Shown: positions 8,502-16,860 of the stretch, one piece after another
Position numbering within the stretch: position 1 is the first letter of the stretch
Layout: every line of letters starts with the position of its first letter
Assembly (NCBI GenBank): GCA_016180815.1
Contig: JACPAN010000006.1
Coordinates: forward strand, 62,001-126,000
Direction of reading: 5' to 3'
Origin: Elusimicrobiota bacterium
GTDB lineage: Bacteria; Elusimicrobiota; Elusimicrobia; JACQPE01
DNA length: 64,000 bases
Made by a program: the position numbers and the translations under genes
Notes under the pieces: model-generated
Seen by the model: the letters and a program-made list of their open reading frames with translations, nothing else
Told to the model about the DNA's origin: nothing
Databases searched by the model: none

Positions 8502-11501
8502 TCAGAGAGAGGCGGGCTGCAAATCATTGAAATGGCGCTGCTTGGCGTCATCGGTGGAGAGCATGGGGAAGCCCTGGGATTTTAATTTCATGATCAGTTG
8601 GGCCTGCCATTTCCGGGCGCAGCTTTTGCCTGCGGCCACGCCGGCGTAGATCAATTCCGCGTCTTTTTTGTCCGGGCTGTTGCGATGGGCGTTGATGCGC
8701 GCGATCAGGTTGTCCGTTTCACCGATGTAGAAGAACCCCTGCTTTGTTTTCAGCACATAAAGGCAGCTGCTGTTCATATTTTTAAAAAGAGGATACGCGT
8801 CCGGAGCCACATAGTGGATGGCGGGCTCGGCGATGCCCGCGATTTCGCTTAAAGCCAAACGGGCGTTTTCAATGGAGAATTTTTTATTTTGGGGCGCTGT
8901 TTCATAGGGCGCTTTGCGTTCGCCTAAATAGTTGCCGCTAAAATGCATCGAATAACCCTCGGCAATTTCCATGGCGCGTTCGATGATTTTTTTGTCCATC
9001 CCCAATCTCAGGGCGGTATCGAAGGCGCTGGAGCTTAAGCTGCTGTCGGCAACGACTTTGTAGGTCGGGCCGCCTTGGCGCACCTGCATCGAGTATTGGC
9101 CGATGCCCTCAAGATTGATTTTTGGATTGAAGAACAGCTCATGCCAGTGGGTGGCGAATAAGCCTTTGACTTGGCGTTGATTGAGGTGCTCCAAAACGGC
9201 GGCGGCGATGGCGTGTCCGGCTTTGGATTCCGTGCCTTTGCCGAGCTCATCAATGAAAATCAGGCTGTGCTCCGTGGCGTCGCGCAAGGCGATTTTAACG
9301 TCGGTCATTTCCACGGCGAACGCGGAAAGGCCTGATTGCGGGTCATCTTGAACACCGGTGCGCACGAACCAGCCGTCGATTTCATCCGAGCCCTCGACTT
9401 TGTCCGCGGGGAACATCCAGCCGGATGCGGCCAGAAGCGTGGTCGTAGCCAGGGAACGGATCAACGTTGATTTCCCGGACATATTGTGCCCGGTCAATAG
9501 CATGATGCCCTCAAGCCTTAAGGTATTCTTCACCGCTTCATGCGGGCTCATCCAATAGGGGAAAAAATTTTTCACAACAAGCGATTTTCCGGGCCGCCGA
9601 ATGAAACCCGCTTCAAGGCTCCAGCCTTTGGCCTGGCACTCTTTGACATGAAGGATCAGCGTGCGCATGAAATTGGAGAACGTGGCCAGATGCACGATGG
9701 CCGGATGATGCGAGGCGAGTTTTTGGCAGATTTGGCCTAAGAGCAAGGCCACGCCCAGCCGCGCTTTTTCGGCATTTTCTTTGTATTCCTCAAGGGCGCG
9801 CTCAACTTTAGCCGTGCTCCAGCGGTCTTTGACCGGTTTGCCGTGTCGGTCATGAGGATGAATCAGCCGTCCGGCGTTCGCCGGACCCCTCAGCCAAATA
9901 GCCAGATTGTGAACGTCATAGGAGAGCGCCAGCGCGGGATTGGCATCGATGGCAGGAATCAAATCTTCGGCGAGGGCTTCTTCGTAGCGTCCGGCCGCGC
10001 GCTCCACCGCCTCGTAAAGTTTGGTAATTTCCGGATGCGCGGTCTTAGCCACCCGGCCTTTGAAGGCATCTTCAACCGTCTCGAAAAGATTTACGGAAAT
10101 CCCCTCGCGGCGCGGTTCATAGGGGATGTCGTCTTCGTGGGGAAGAACGGGTTCCAACGTTTCAAGGATCACGCGCGCGCTCGCTTTTAACGCGGTTTCA
10201 TTGATTTTCGTGGACAGAATATGGGAAATCACGGACAGAGCCGACGGCATGGACGCGGCAAAATCCATTTGATAGCAGGAGAGAAAATTCTGAGCCAGTT
10301 TATGCAGGTCTTTTAAGATATCCGGCCCGGCTTCTCTTTTAATGAGGGTCTTGACGTAGCGCGCCGGGTTGGAGATCGGAAATTCGTTGAAAAACGTGCA
10401 TGTGGACAAAATCGCGTTTAAGGTGAAGCGCAATTCATCCGCGGTTTGTTTTGGGGGAGGGTTGAGCAAAAAATTGCGGATTAAGTTTTGTGCAGCCGCG
10501 GGGCTGCCTTTAGGCAGCATGTGTTCGATCAAATCCGGGATGCCGCGCTCGGGCAGGATGCCGATTTGATTGGCCGTGCGCTGATAAACCGGTCGCGGCG
10601 CCTGAACCGGCCGGTCCTCAAGAGGCCGAAGCCGCATGAAGGGCGTTTCGATATCCAAGGACAAATCGATTTTGATCAATTCCTCAACGCGTTTGGAAAA
10701 ATCCTTGGGTAAATACCCGGAAATTTTGATCAAACGCTCATAATGAATGCCGCTGCGCTCAAGAAACTCCTTATCCGTATTTTCATGGCAGAAAATCCGG
10801 CCCAGACGCCCCCCGTAGCGCGTCAAGCGCATGCACGCGGCTTCCCGCGTCAATCCTTCATAAGTCCAGAGTGTGCGCAAATCGGGATTGACCTCAACCA
10901 CAATCATGCCCCTGGCGTCCGCGGCAATGCCGAATTCCGGTGGACAATCGGGGAACAAAGCGTTGCCCCGGTCTTTGTTCATGGCCAAGCCGTAGGTGTA
11001 CACCGGCGACGAGGGCGTGACGATTTCCGAGATAAAGCGCGTTTTTCTGCCGGTTTGCGTGATATCGTTGGTTTGTTCGCACACGACCACGGCAAAGCCG
11101 GCTTGGGTCAAGCCGTCTAAAACCGCCTGGATATTGGCCAAGGGCGCGCCCGCTCGCGGCCCGCGTTTGCCCATTCTGTTTAAACCGCAGTATTCCACGA
11201 GAAAGACGGAGTCGATCCCCCATGTTTCGTAGAATTCGCCGACTTGGATCAAGACGATTTTCTCCGGATGCTGTTTTTTTACCCGGAACAAAAAATCGAC
11301 GGTCGCCTCTTTTTCCCCGTATGCGTGTTTGAAGCCTTTCCAAAAAGGATTGTTGCCCGCGCCGATGCCCAGGGCTCCCGAAGGATCCAAATCATGCGCC
11401 ATGCGGACCGCGGAAGGATGAACGATGCAGTTGAGCTTTTCTTTCCAGAAAGGGGAAGAAATTAAAAGATGGGACAACTCATGATGTTCTTGCAGGCGCA
11501 T
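8502..11501 (-). CDS. MSH1-like MutS with C-terminal GIY-YIG nuclease domain
   Basis: This 999-aa protein has a MutS domain I (residues about 65-190; VGEFYETWGIDSVFLVEYCG, PRAG.PLANIQ..LD.LT) and long MutS core helices. The ATPase has Walker A TGHNMSGKST at about 669-678, Walker B LIFIDELGKGTE and FATHWHELF. The final 90 residues are a GIY-YIG domain (LYVLKTKQGFFYIGETDNL, then GKSCARKWQAQL and DDAKQRHF). This architecture, and the wording of the N-terminal and GIY-YIG segments, match my memory of plant organellar MSH1, not bacterial MutS1 (which has no nuclease domain) or MutS2 (Smr domain). It probably recognises mismatches or recombination intermediates and cuts DNA. Its start is only 26 bases from that of a divergent stand-alone GIY-YIG gene. 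Confidence 0.93.
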   Translation of the reverse strand: MRLQEHHELSHLLISSPFWKEKLNCIVHPSAVRMAHDLDPSGALGIGAGNNPFWKGFKHAYGEKEATVDFLFRVKKQHPEKIVLIQVGEFYETWGIDSVFLVEYCGLNRMGKRGPRAGAPLANIQAVLDGLTQAGFAVVVCEQTNDITQTGRKTRFISEIVTPSSPVYTYGLAMNKDRGNALFPDCPPEFGIAADARGMIVVEVNPDLRTLWTYEGLTREAACMRLTRYGGRLGRIFCHENTDKEFLERSGIHYERLIKISGYLPKDFSKRVEELIKIDLSLDIETPFMRLRPLEDRPVQAPRPVYQRTANQIGILPERGIPDLIEHMLPKGSPAAAQNLIRNFLLNPPPKQTADELRFTLNAILSTCTFFNEFPISNPARYVKTLIKREAGPDILKDLHKLAQNFLSCYQMDFAASMPSALSVISHILSTKINETALKASARVILETLEPVLPHEDDIPYEPRREGISVNLFETVEDAFKGRVAKTAHPEITKLYEAVERAAGRYEEALAEDLIPAIDANPALALSYDVHNLAIWLRGPANAGRLIHPHDRHGKPVKDRWSTAKVERALEEYKENAEKARLGVALLLGQICQKLASHHPAIVHLATFSNFMRTLILHVKECQAKGWSLEAGFIRRPGKSLVVKNFFPYWMSPHEAVKNTLRLEGIMLLTGHNMSGKSTLIRSLATTTLLAASGWMFPADKVEGSDEIDGWFVRTGVQDDPQSGLSAFAVEMTDVKIALRDATEHSLIFIDELGKGTESKAGHAIAAAVLEHLNQRQVKGLFATHWHELFFNPKINLEGIGQYSMQVRQGGPTYKVVADSSLSSSAFDTALRLGMDKKIIERAMEIAEGYSMHFSGNYLGERKAPYETAPQNKKFSIENARLALSEIAGIAEPAIHYVAPDAYPLFKNMNSSCLYVLKTKQGFFYIGETDNLIARINAHRNSPDKKDAELIYAGVAAGKSCARKWQAQLIMKLKSQGFPMLSTDDAKQRHFNDLQPASL

Positions 11502-11527
11502 CTTTAACCTATATTATCATCTTGTCC

Positions 11528-11803
11528 ATGGCGAAGAGAGCGAAACTAAAGCCTTCGTGGTTCGTTTATATCGCCTTATGCGCCAACGATACTTTTTACA
11601 CGGGAATCACGACGGATATCAAGCGTAGGTTTCAAGAGCACGTATCTTCACGAGGCGCTCGCTACACTCGCTCATTTAAACCAATCAGATTGCTTTGGAA
11701 GGAGCCGCATCCCGAGCGTTCCAGCGCCCTTAAACGTGAAGCTCAGATCAAGAGCTGGAGCCGGCCGCAGAAAGAAGCGTTTATTTACGGCAGGGCTTTA
11801 TAG
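11528..11803 (+). CDS. GIY-YIG nuclease family protein (UPF0213/YhbQ-like)
   Basis: This is a 91-aa single-domain protein. It has [20 protein letters not shown] (the GIY-YIG strands), the conserved Arg (IKRRFQEH), [11 protein letters not shown] and a C-terminal [10 protein letters not shown] helix, all typical of the small UPF0213 group. Function in the cell is not established for most members, though DNA-related roles are assumed from the fold. ATG 11528 is preferred over TTG 11522. There is no Shine-Dalgarno, and an AT-rich box (TATATTAT) lies 11-16 bases upstream. The 3' end overlaps the convergent nitrite-reductase gene by 19 bases. Confidence 0.88.
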   Translation: MAKRAKLKPSWFVYIALCANDTFYTGITTDIKRRFQEHVSSRGARYTRSFKPIRLLWKEPHPERSSALKREAQIKSWSRPQKEAFIYGRAL

Positions 11804-12804
11804 ATTTGCGGCGCCTCGGCGCCGGTCGCGTTGATGATGCCCACTGCTCCTTTCTCAATCCTGAAGATGGAATGATCCACCAACGTGTAGCTGCCCGGAA
11901 CTTCCAGGCCGAATTCCACGATGGCCGCGCCCCCGGCCGGGATCAGCGTGGTCTGCACGTTTTTTAACCCGGAAGCGTCCATGCTGCCTTCTTTGTAGAC
12001 GCGGTCGAAGATTTCCCCGATGATATGGAATGAGGACACCAGGTTGGGGCCGCCGTTGCCCAGAAAGAGGCGTATTTTTTCCCCGGTTTTGGCGGTCAGG
12101 GCGTTGTCCTCCGTCAGGGCGCCGTAGCGGCCGTTGAAAACCACGTAGGTCGGTTTTTCTTCGGCGGCTTTATCGCGGTCGTATTGGACAAGCCTTTCGG
12201 TGCCGAATTCTTCTTTCGTGTAGAATTCGCTTTGCAGCACGTAGAATTCCCTGTCCACCTTAGGCAGGCCTTCGGGCGGCTCCACTAGAATGAGTCCATA
12301 CATGCCGTTGGCGATATGATCCGTCACCGGCGGCGCCGCGCAGTGATAGACGTAGAGACCGGAATGCATCATTTTAAATCGGGCGACCACGGTTTCTCCG
12401 GGTTTGGCCAACGTGACGGCTGCGCCGCCTCCCGGGCCGGTGACCGCATGAAGATCGATGTTGTGGCTCATCGTGCTTTCCGCGGGATTTTTCAGATGCA
12501 GTTCCAAGGTGTCGCCTTGCCGAACCCGGATGAACGGGCCCGGAACATGGCTGTTGAACGTCCAAAAAATATATTCGGTCGGCTGATCCAAACCTTCCAT
12601 GAGGACGCCTTTGACCTCCGGCGTTTCCAACTTGACGCGAACGACCACGGGTTTTTTCCGGGCAATAGGGACCGGAACATGGGGCGCGTAGGTTAGTTCG
12701 GCATCGATGGTTTCTTCGGTTTTAGCCGGCGCGTCAGCGGCAAAGGCGAGGATGCACGCAATGACGGCGAATGCGGCCAAAGGACTTCTGATATTAATAT
12801 TCAT
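11785..12804 (-). CDS. nirK: copper-containing nitrite reductase (NirK)
   Basis: This 339-aa protein has a Sec signal peptide (residues 1-27) and two cupredoxin domains. The type 1 copper site is H114, C155, H163 and M168 ([16 protein letters not shown]). The type 2 site is H119, H154 and H311. The catalytic pair appears as D117 (HNIDLH) and H260 ([11 protein letters not shown]). It reduces nitrite to nitric oxide in the periplasm, taking electrons from cytochrome c or a cupredoxin, and the cytochromes at the left end of the window are possible partners. It lies 10 bases downstream of a small secreted-protein gene on the same strand. No NO reductase is visible here, so the window does not show what happens to the product. 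Confidence 0.95.
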   Translation of the reverse strand: MNINIRSPLAAFAVIACILAFAADAPAKTEETIDAELTYAPHVPVPIARKKPVVVRVKLETPEVKGVLMEGLDQPTEYIFWTFNSHVPGPFIRVRQGDTLELHLKNPAESTMSHNIDLHAVTGPGGGAAVTLAKPGETVVARFKMMHSGLYVYHCAAPPVTDHIANGMYGLILVEPPEGLPKVDREFYVLQSEFYTKEEFGTERLVQYDRDKAAEEKPTYVVFNGRYGALTEDNALTAKTGEKIRLFLGNGGPNLVSSFHIIGEIFDRVYKEGSMDASGLKNVQTTLIPAGGAAIVEFGLEVPGSYTLVDHSIFRIEKGAVGIINATGAEAPQIYKALP

Positions 12805-12814
12805 TTGATAACTC

Positions 12815-13381
12815 CTAATTTTGATTTAGATTTGCGTGCAGCTCGCGAAACCGGTCGGGGTATTCTTTTTTGAACCGTTCGTTCAAATTTTTACGGTGCT
12901 TGATCCATGCTCCGGCATTGACTCCGGTTTTGCGGGCCAGCGAATCATAAACCAAGAATTGCCGTAAGGCTTTGGCTTCTTTTAGGCTTAAAACAGGGCA
13001 AGCACCGCAGCAAGGCGGTTTTAAACGGATGGCTTCCACTCTTTTTTTCCAGCCCATCGGGACGAACTGCGCGATTTGCGCGTCGGAAAACTCAGGATGA
13101 TTTCTTTTCTCGACGTTTTCCAGGTTGGGGTCCGCTTCGATTAAGGGCGAGTTGATGACCCGGGCCGCGGTTCCGAAAAAGCCGAAGACTTCTAAAAAGA
13201 TTTCGCGGTATGTTTTTTGGTGCTCCGGTGGATAATGGGAAACGTCGATTTCAGTCGGGCCGAGATCGGCCGGATACAGAATTTTGGCGGCCGGTGCGGA
13301 AGCATGGGTATAAGTCAGCGTTGCGCAGGCCGCGGCCAGAAGTCCTAAATGGCGACAAAACGATTTCGAGCGCGATTTCAT
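12815..13381 (-). CDS. secreted Cys-rich protein in operon with nirK
   Basis: This 188-aa protein has an N-terminal export signal (hydrophobic residues 12-27) and a soluble domain rich in aromatic and charged residues. A C124-C125-x-x-C128 cluster (CCGACP) precedes [17 protein letters not shown]. That arrangement recalls the helix after the haem motif of small c cytochromes, but there is no CxxCH, so haem attachment cannot be claimed. The cluster could bind copper. It is co-directional with nirK and 10 bases upstream, which suggests a role as electron donor, copper chaperone or assembly factor. A TAAACT box ends 6 bases before the ATG, so the message may be leaderless. The function is unknown. 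Confidence 0.7.
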   Translation of the reverse strand: MKSRSKSFCRHLGLLAAACATLTYTHASAPAAKILYPADLGPTEIDVSHYPPEHQKTYREIFLEVFGFFGTAARVINSPLIEADPNLENVEKRNHPEFSDAQIAQFVPMGWKKRVEAIRLKPPCCGACPVLSLKEAKALRQFLVYDSLARKTGVNAGAWIKHRKNLNERFKKEYPDRFRELHANLNQN

Positions 13382-13387
13382 GGCAGT

Positions 13388-13414
13388 AGTTTAGCCAAAA
13401 TTAAAAAAATTTGG
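13388..13414 (-). promoter_or_regulatory. putative -10 box and dyad upstream of the nirK operon
   Basis: Reading the minus strand, TAAACT (13388-13393) lies 6 bases before the ATG of the nirK-partner gene. A dyad CCAAA-N10-TTTGG (13395-13414) sits just upstream of it, where an activator or repressor could bind. No good -35 is visible, which would suit an activator-dependent promoter. This is pattern-based only. Confidence 0.3.
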
Positions 13415-13435
13415 GAATTTTAAGCCCTTATTTCC

Positions 13436-13441
13436 TACGAT
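13436..13441 (+). promoter_or_regulatory. putative -10 box of glpK (leaderless start)
   Basis: TACGAT ends 6 bases before the glpK ATG at 13448, with no Shine-Dalgarno between them. Transcription starting about 7 bases downstream would begin at or next to the start codon. The possible -35 (TTGGGA) is 19 bases away, so the call is weak. Confidence 0.3.
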
Positions 13442-13447
13442 GAATTC

Positions 13448-14935
13448 ATGACGAATCATATCCTCGCCATTGATCAGGGCACAACCGGCTCCACCGTGTT
13501 GTTGATGGATGAAGACCTTAACCGTCTGGCGATGGCGGATATGGATTTTAAGCAGCATTTTCCCAAACCCGGATGGGTGGAGCATGATTTAAACGATGTC
13601 TGGAATTCCGTGGCCCGCACCGTCAACAAAATCATGCGTGGGCGCGATGCCAAAAAAATTGCGGCCATCGGCATCACCAATCAGCGCGAAACCCTCTGCT
13701 TTTGGGACAGGAAAACTTTGGAGCCTTTGGCCCGGGCCATTGTTTGGCAGGACCGGCGAACCGCGTCTTTGTGTACGGCGTTGAAAGACAAGGGGCTCGA
13801 ACCCTTTTTTCAGAAACAGACCGGGCTTTTGCTCGATCCCTATTTTTCCGGGACCAAGGCGGCCTGGGCGTTCAAGCACTGGCCTCAAATCAAACGGGCT
13901 TACCGGCAAGGCCGGTTGGCCGCAGGCACCATCGACAGCTATTTGATCGCGCGTCTTTCCGGCGGCGCGCATGTGACCGAGCCCAGCAATGCGTCAAGAA
14001 CCTTGGCTTTTCACCTGACGCGGCATCATTGGGATGATGAGTTGTGCGCGGCTTTGGATGTGCCGAACAATATTTGGCCCGAGCTGCGGCCTTCGATCGG
14101 GGTTTTCGCTAAAACGCGCCATGCTCCCGGTTTGCCGGACGGCATTCCCATCGCCGGCGTTCTGGGGGATCAGCAAGCCGCTTTATTGGGCCAGGCTTGT
14201 TTGCAAGAAGGCTCGGCTAAATGCACGTACGGTACCGGAGCTTTTCTTGTTTTTAACACGGGCGCCAAACCCGTGGCCAGCAAGCACCGGCTGTTGAGCA
14301 CCATCGCCTGGGCGCTCGATGATAAGAATTACACCTATGCCCTGGAAGGCAGCGCTTTTATCGCCGGAGCCGCGGTCCAATGGGCGCGCGATGGGCTCCA
14401 GCTTTTCAAAAAAGCGGGCGAGATCGAGACCTTAGCCGGCCGGGTTTCTTCTTCGGAGGGCGTGGTTTTTGTTCCTGCTTTAACCGGCCTGGGTGCTCCT
14501 CATTGGCAGCCGGAGGCCAAAGGCTTGTTGATGGGCATCACGCGGGGCACCGAGCGAGCGCACATTGCCCGCGCCATTTTAGAAGGCATCGCTTTTCAAA
14601 ATGTCGGGATTCTTCAAGCCATGCAAAACGATATCGGCCGGCCCTTGAAAAGCCTGAACGTGGATGGAGGGGCGGCGGCCAATAATTTGTTGATGCAGTT
14701 TCAGGCGGATATTTTGGGCGTCGAACTGAAACGGCCGAAATTTCTCGAAACAACCAGCCTGGGCGCGGTCTTTGCCGCGGGTTTGGGCATCGGGTTATGG
14801 TCCAATTTGTCCCAAATTAAAAAAGCTTGGAAAAAAGACCGGATGTTCAGCCCAAGAATGAGCGCGGGCGCGCGCCGTCAAGCCTTGGCCGGATGGAAGC
14901 GTGCCATTGATTTTCTCGCCGGGCGCGCTTATTGA
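13448..14935 (+). CDS. glpK: glycerol kinase
   Basis: This 495-aa protein has the usual length for GlpK, with the FGGY-kinase N-terminal phosphate loop (AIDQGTTGSTVLLMDED), TNQRET, the glycerol-site region (GWVEHDL, VWQDRRT), LGDQQAALLGQACL and the C-terminal DGGAAANN motif. It phosphorylates glycerol to sn-glycerol 3-phosphate in the cytoplasm, feeding glycolysis or phospholipid synthesis. No glpF or glpD is adjacent, but an OPA-family organophosphate transporter is encoded about 26 kb away. The final 7 bases overlap the convergent helicase gene. Confidence 0.96.
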   Translation: MTNHILAIDQGTTGSTVLLMDEDLNRLAMADMDFKQHFPKPGWVEHDLNDVWNSVARTVNKIMRGRDAKKIAAIGITNQRETLCFWDRKTLEPLARAIVWQDRRTASLCTALKDKGLEPFFQKQTGLLLDPYFSGTKAAWAFKHWPQIKRAYRQGRLAAGTIDSYLIARLSGGAHVTEPSNASRTLAFHLTRHHWDDELCAALDVPNNIWPELRPSIGVFAKTRHAPGLPDGIPIAGVLGDQQAALLGQACLQEGSAKCTYGTGAFLVFNTGAKPVASKHRLLSTIAWALDDKNYTYALEGSAFIAGAAVQWARDGLQLFKKAGEIETLAGRVSSSEGVVFVPALTGLGAPHWQPEAKGLLMGITRGTERAHIARAILEGIAFQNVGILQAMQNDIGRPLKSLNVDGGAAANNLLMQFQADILGVELKRPKFLETTSLGAVFAAGLGIGLWSNLSQIKKAWKKDRMFSPRMSAGARRQALAGWKRAIDFLAGRAY

Positions 14936-16776
14936 CCCGACCATTCATAGGAACTGCGATGGGCTTCGTGCCGGGCGGCATAGTCGATAAATTGAGCGTA
15001 AAAGGGATGGCCGGCAATGCTGGCGCTGTCTCCGATCACGATTAACAAGCGCCGCGCGCGCGTCATCCCCACGTTCATACGCCGCGTGTCCGAGAGAAAA
15101 CCCACTTCGTTTTGATCATTGCTGCGAACCAAGGACAGAATAATCGCTTCTTTTTCGCGCCCTTGAAAGGCGTCGATGCTGGCGATTTCAAGACCCGGTT
15201 CCTTGAGCAGGCTCTTGATCAGGCGCACCTGGGCCACATAGGGCGTGATGACGGCGATTTGATTGGCTTCGACGCCTGAGAGCCGGAGTTTTTGGTAGAG
15301 GCGCACCGCTAAATCAGCCTCCCCTTTATTTTCCCTGCTTTCCAACAGCTCATTCCAGGTTTCCTCAAAGCCCGCGCCCGCGGTATCGATGTAAATCAAG
15401 GGCTGCGTGGTCAGTTCCGAGGCCTCGGTATTGGGCAAATCCGAAAGGAGATGCGTTTTAACCGATTCATCGGCGATGAGTTTCCCCTCATAAAATTGCT
15501 GCGATGAAAAGCCCATGATGGCTTCGTGCATCCGGTACTGCACGCGCAACAGGGCTTGCAGTCCTTTGGGCAGAGTTGTTTTGAGGCGCTCCAATAGCGT
15601 CACGGCCAAGCCTTCCCGTGCCGCTTCTTGGGAATAAATCGTGGGGGGAAGCTGGCAGACGTCTCCGGCGAGAATCGCTTTTTTGGCTTTGACCAGGGGG
15701 ATCCAGGATAGAGGTTCCGTTGATTGAGAAGCCTCATCCAGCACCACAAGATCGAAGTTTTCGCGAAACATATTGAGGTTCAGTCCTCCGTGCGTGGACA
15801 GCACGACCTGCGCGGATCGCAGCACGGAGCGGAAAATATCTTTTTCCATGGCGCGAATTTCTTTTTTAAGCCGGAAAAGATCGCCTCTGGGCGTATCTCG
15901 CTTGTTCATGCGGTCGAACTCTTGGCGCATTTTGCGGACATCGTTTTGAACCGGATCATGCGCGATGAGCGCGTCCAAAGTGGCGTGGCGCAGGGCTTCG
16001 GAAATCCGCGCCGGATGCCCCAGGCGCACGGCCCGGATTTTGCAGGCGAGCAGTTTTTCAAGAATATTGTCCACCGCGATATTGCTCGGCGCGCCGGCTA
16101 AGATGCGCAGTTTTTGTTGGACGGCCTGGCGGATGATTTCGACTAAAACCGTGGTTTTGCCGGTGCCGGGCGGGCCGTGGATAATGGCGACTTCCGGGGC
16201 GCCCAGCGCGGTTTCCACGGCGCGACGCTGGAATTCATTAAGCGATTCATTCAAAAAGTTCACTTTGGCGGGTTTGCCGATGCGCGGTTTTAAATCGCCC
16301 AAGAAAATATCGCGGAGCCTGGCGGTCACGCCCAGGCGTTCCTTGTCGACTCTGGTCAGGGCCTCGGCCATGCGCCGGTACGTGGCGTCGCTGCCCAAAA
16401 GATCGACTTGATACGGCCCGGAAGGCAATGATCGGGGGAGTTCTTTATTCAAGGCGATGGTGATGGCCGCGTCTTCGACTTTATACAGCGTGCCGTCTAA
16501 AACGCCCGCGCCGTCGGGGAAAACGATTTGGACGATATCGCCGGAGTCCATGGCATGAAAAGGAGACGGGTCCCCTTCGCGCAAATGGCGCGTCAGGGAA
16601 AGAAGAGGGTAGTTGCCGACGCCGGTATCCGTGCCCGCGAAGGTCAATCGCGTGGCTGTTTTACCCAAGGCTTCGCGAACTTCCAGCGGGTAGCGCGCCA
16701 ACTCGCGTTTATTCTCCTGCCATTCGGCCTCGCGTTCAACGTCCAAGAGCCTGAGCAGGCGTTCGAAATGTTCCAT
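14929..16776 (-). CDS. UPF1/IGHMBP2-like superfamily 1 helicase
   Basis: This 615-aa protein has an N-terminal beta-barrel-like nucleic-acid region (residues about 1-170). The SF1B helicase core of the UPF1/SMUBP2 type follows: Walker A GPPGTGKTT, motif Ia (GAPSNIAVDNI), Walker B LDEASQSTEP, motif III (LAGDVCQLPPT), the QYRMHEAI motif, DAFQGREKEAIILS and VGMTRARRLLIVIGD. Such proteins unwind RNA or DNA 5' to 3'. Bacterial members are found in many phyla with no settled role. The start faces the M23 peptidase gene divergently (84-base gap). The 3' end overlaps glpK by 7 bases. Confidence 0.93.
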   Translation of the reverse strand: MEHFERLLRLLDVEREAEWQENKRELARYPLEVREALGKTATRLTFAGTDTGVGNYPLLSLTRHLREGDPSPFHAMDSGDIVQIVFPDGAGVLDGTLYKVEDAAITIALNKELPRSLPSGPYQVDLLGSDATYRRMAEALTRVDKERLGVTARLRDIFLGDLKPRIGKPAKVNFLNESLNEFQRRAVETALGAPEVAIIHGPPGTGKTTVLVEIIRQAVQQKLRILAGAPSNIAVDNILEKLLACKIRAVRLGHPARISEALRHATLDALIAHDPVQNDVRKMRQEFDRMNKRDTPRGDLFRLKKEIRAMEKDIFRSVLRSAQVVLSTHGGLNLNMFRENFDLVVLDEASQSTEPLSWIPLVKAKKAILAGDVCQLPPTIYSQEAAREGLAVTLLERLKTTLPKGLQALLRVQYRMHEAIMGFSSQQFYEGKLIADESVKTHLLSDLPNTEASELTTQPLIYIDTAGAGFEETWNELLESRENKGEADLAVRLYQKLRLSGVEANQIAVITPYVAQVRLIKSLLKEPGLEIASIDAFQGREKEAIILSLVRSNDQNEVGFLSDTRRMNVGMTRARRLLIVIGDSASIAGHPFYAQFIDYAARHEAHRSSYEWSGQ

Positions 16777-16860
16777 GTCAGAGGATCATAGCTTTACGGA
16801 GCGCCGGGCGATTATTTTCGCCACCTTCCAAGCTTAACGGATATAAGAGAAAATTCGCTG

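Noticed and set aside
8700-11803. Homing endonuclease or mobile intron suggested by two GIY-YIG domains
   Set aside because: One domain is the in-frame C-terminus of MutS and the other is a UPF0213-type gene. Neither interrupts a gene and no intron structure is seen.
15724-16411. Two plus-strand open frames of 125 and 148 aa inside the helicase gene
   Set aside because: They lie antisense to a gene with a full set of helicase motifs and have no homology-like motifs or ribosome-binding sites.
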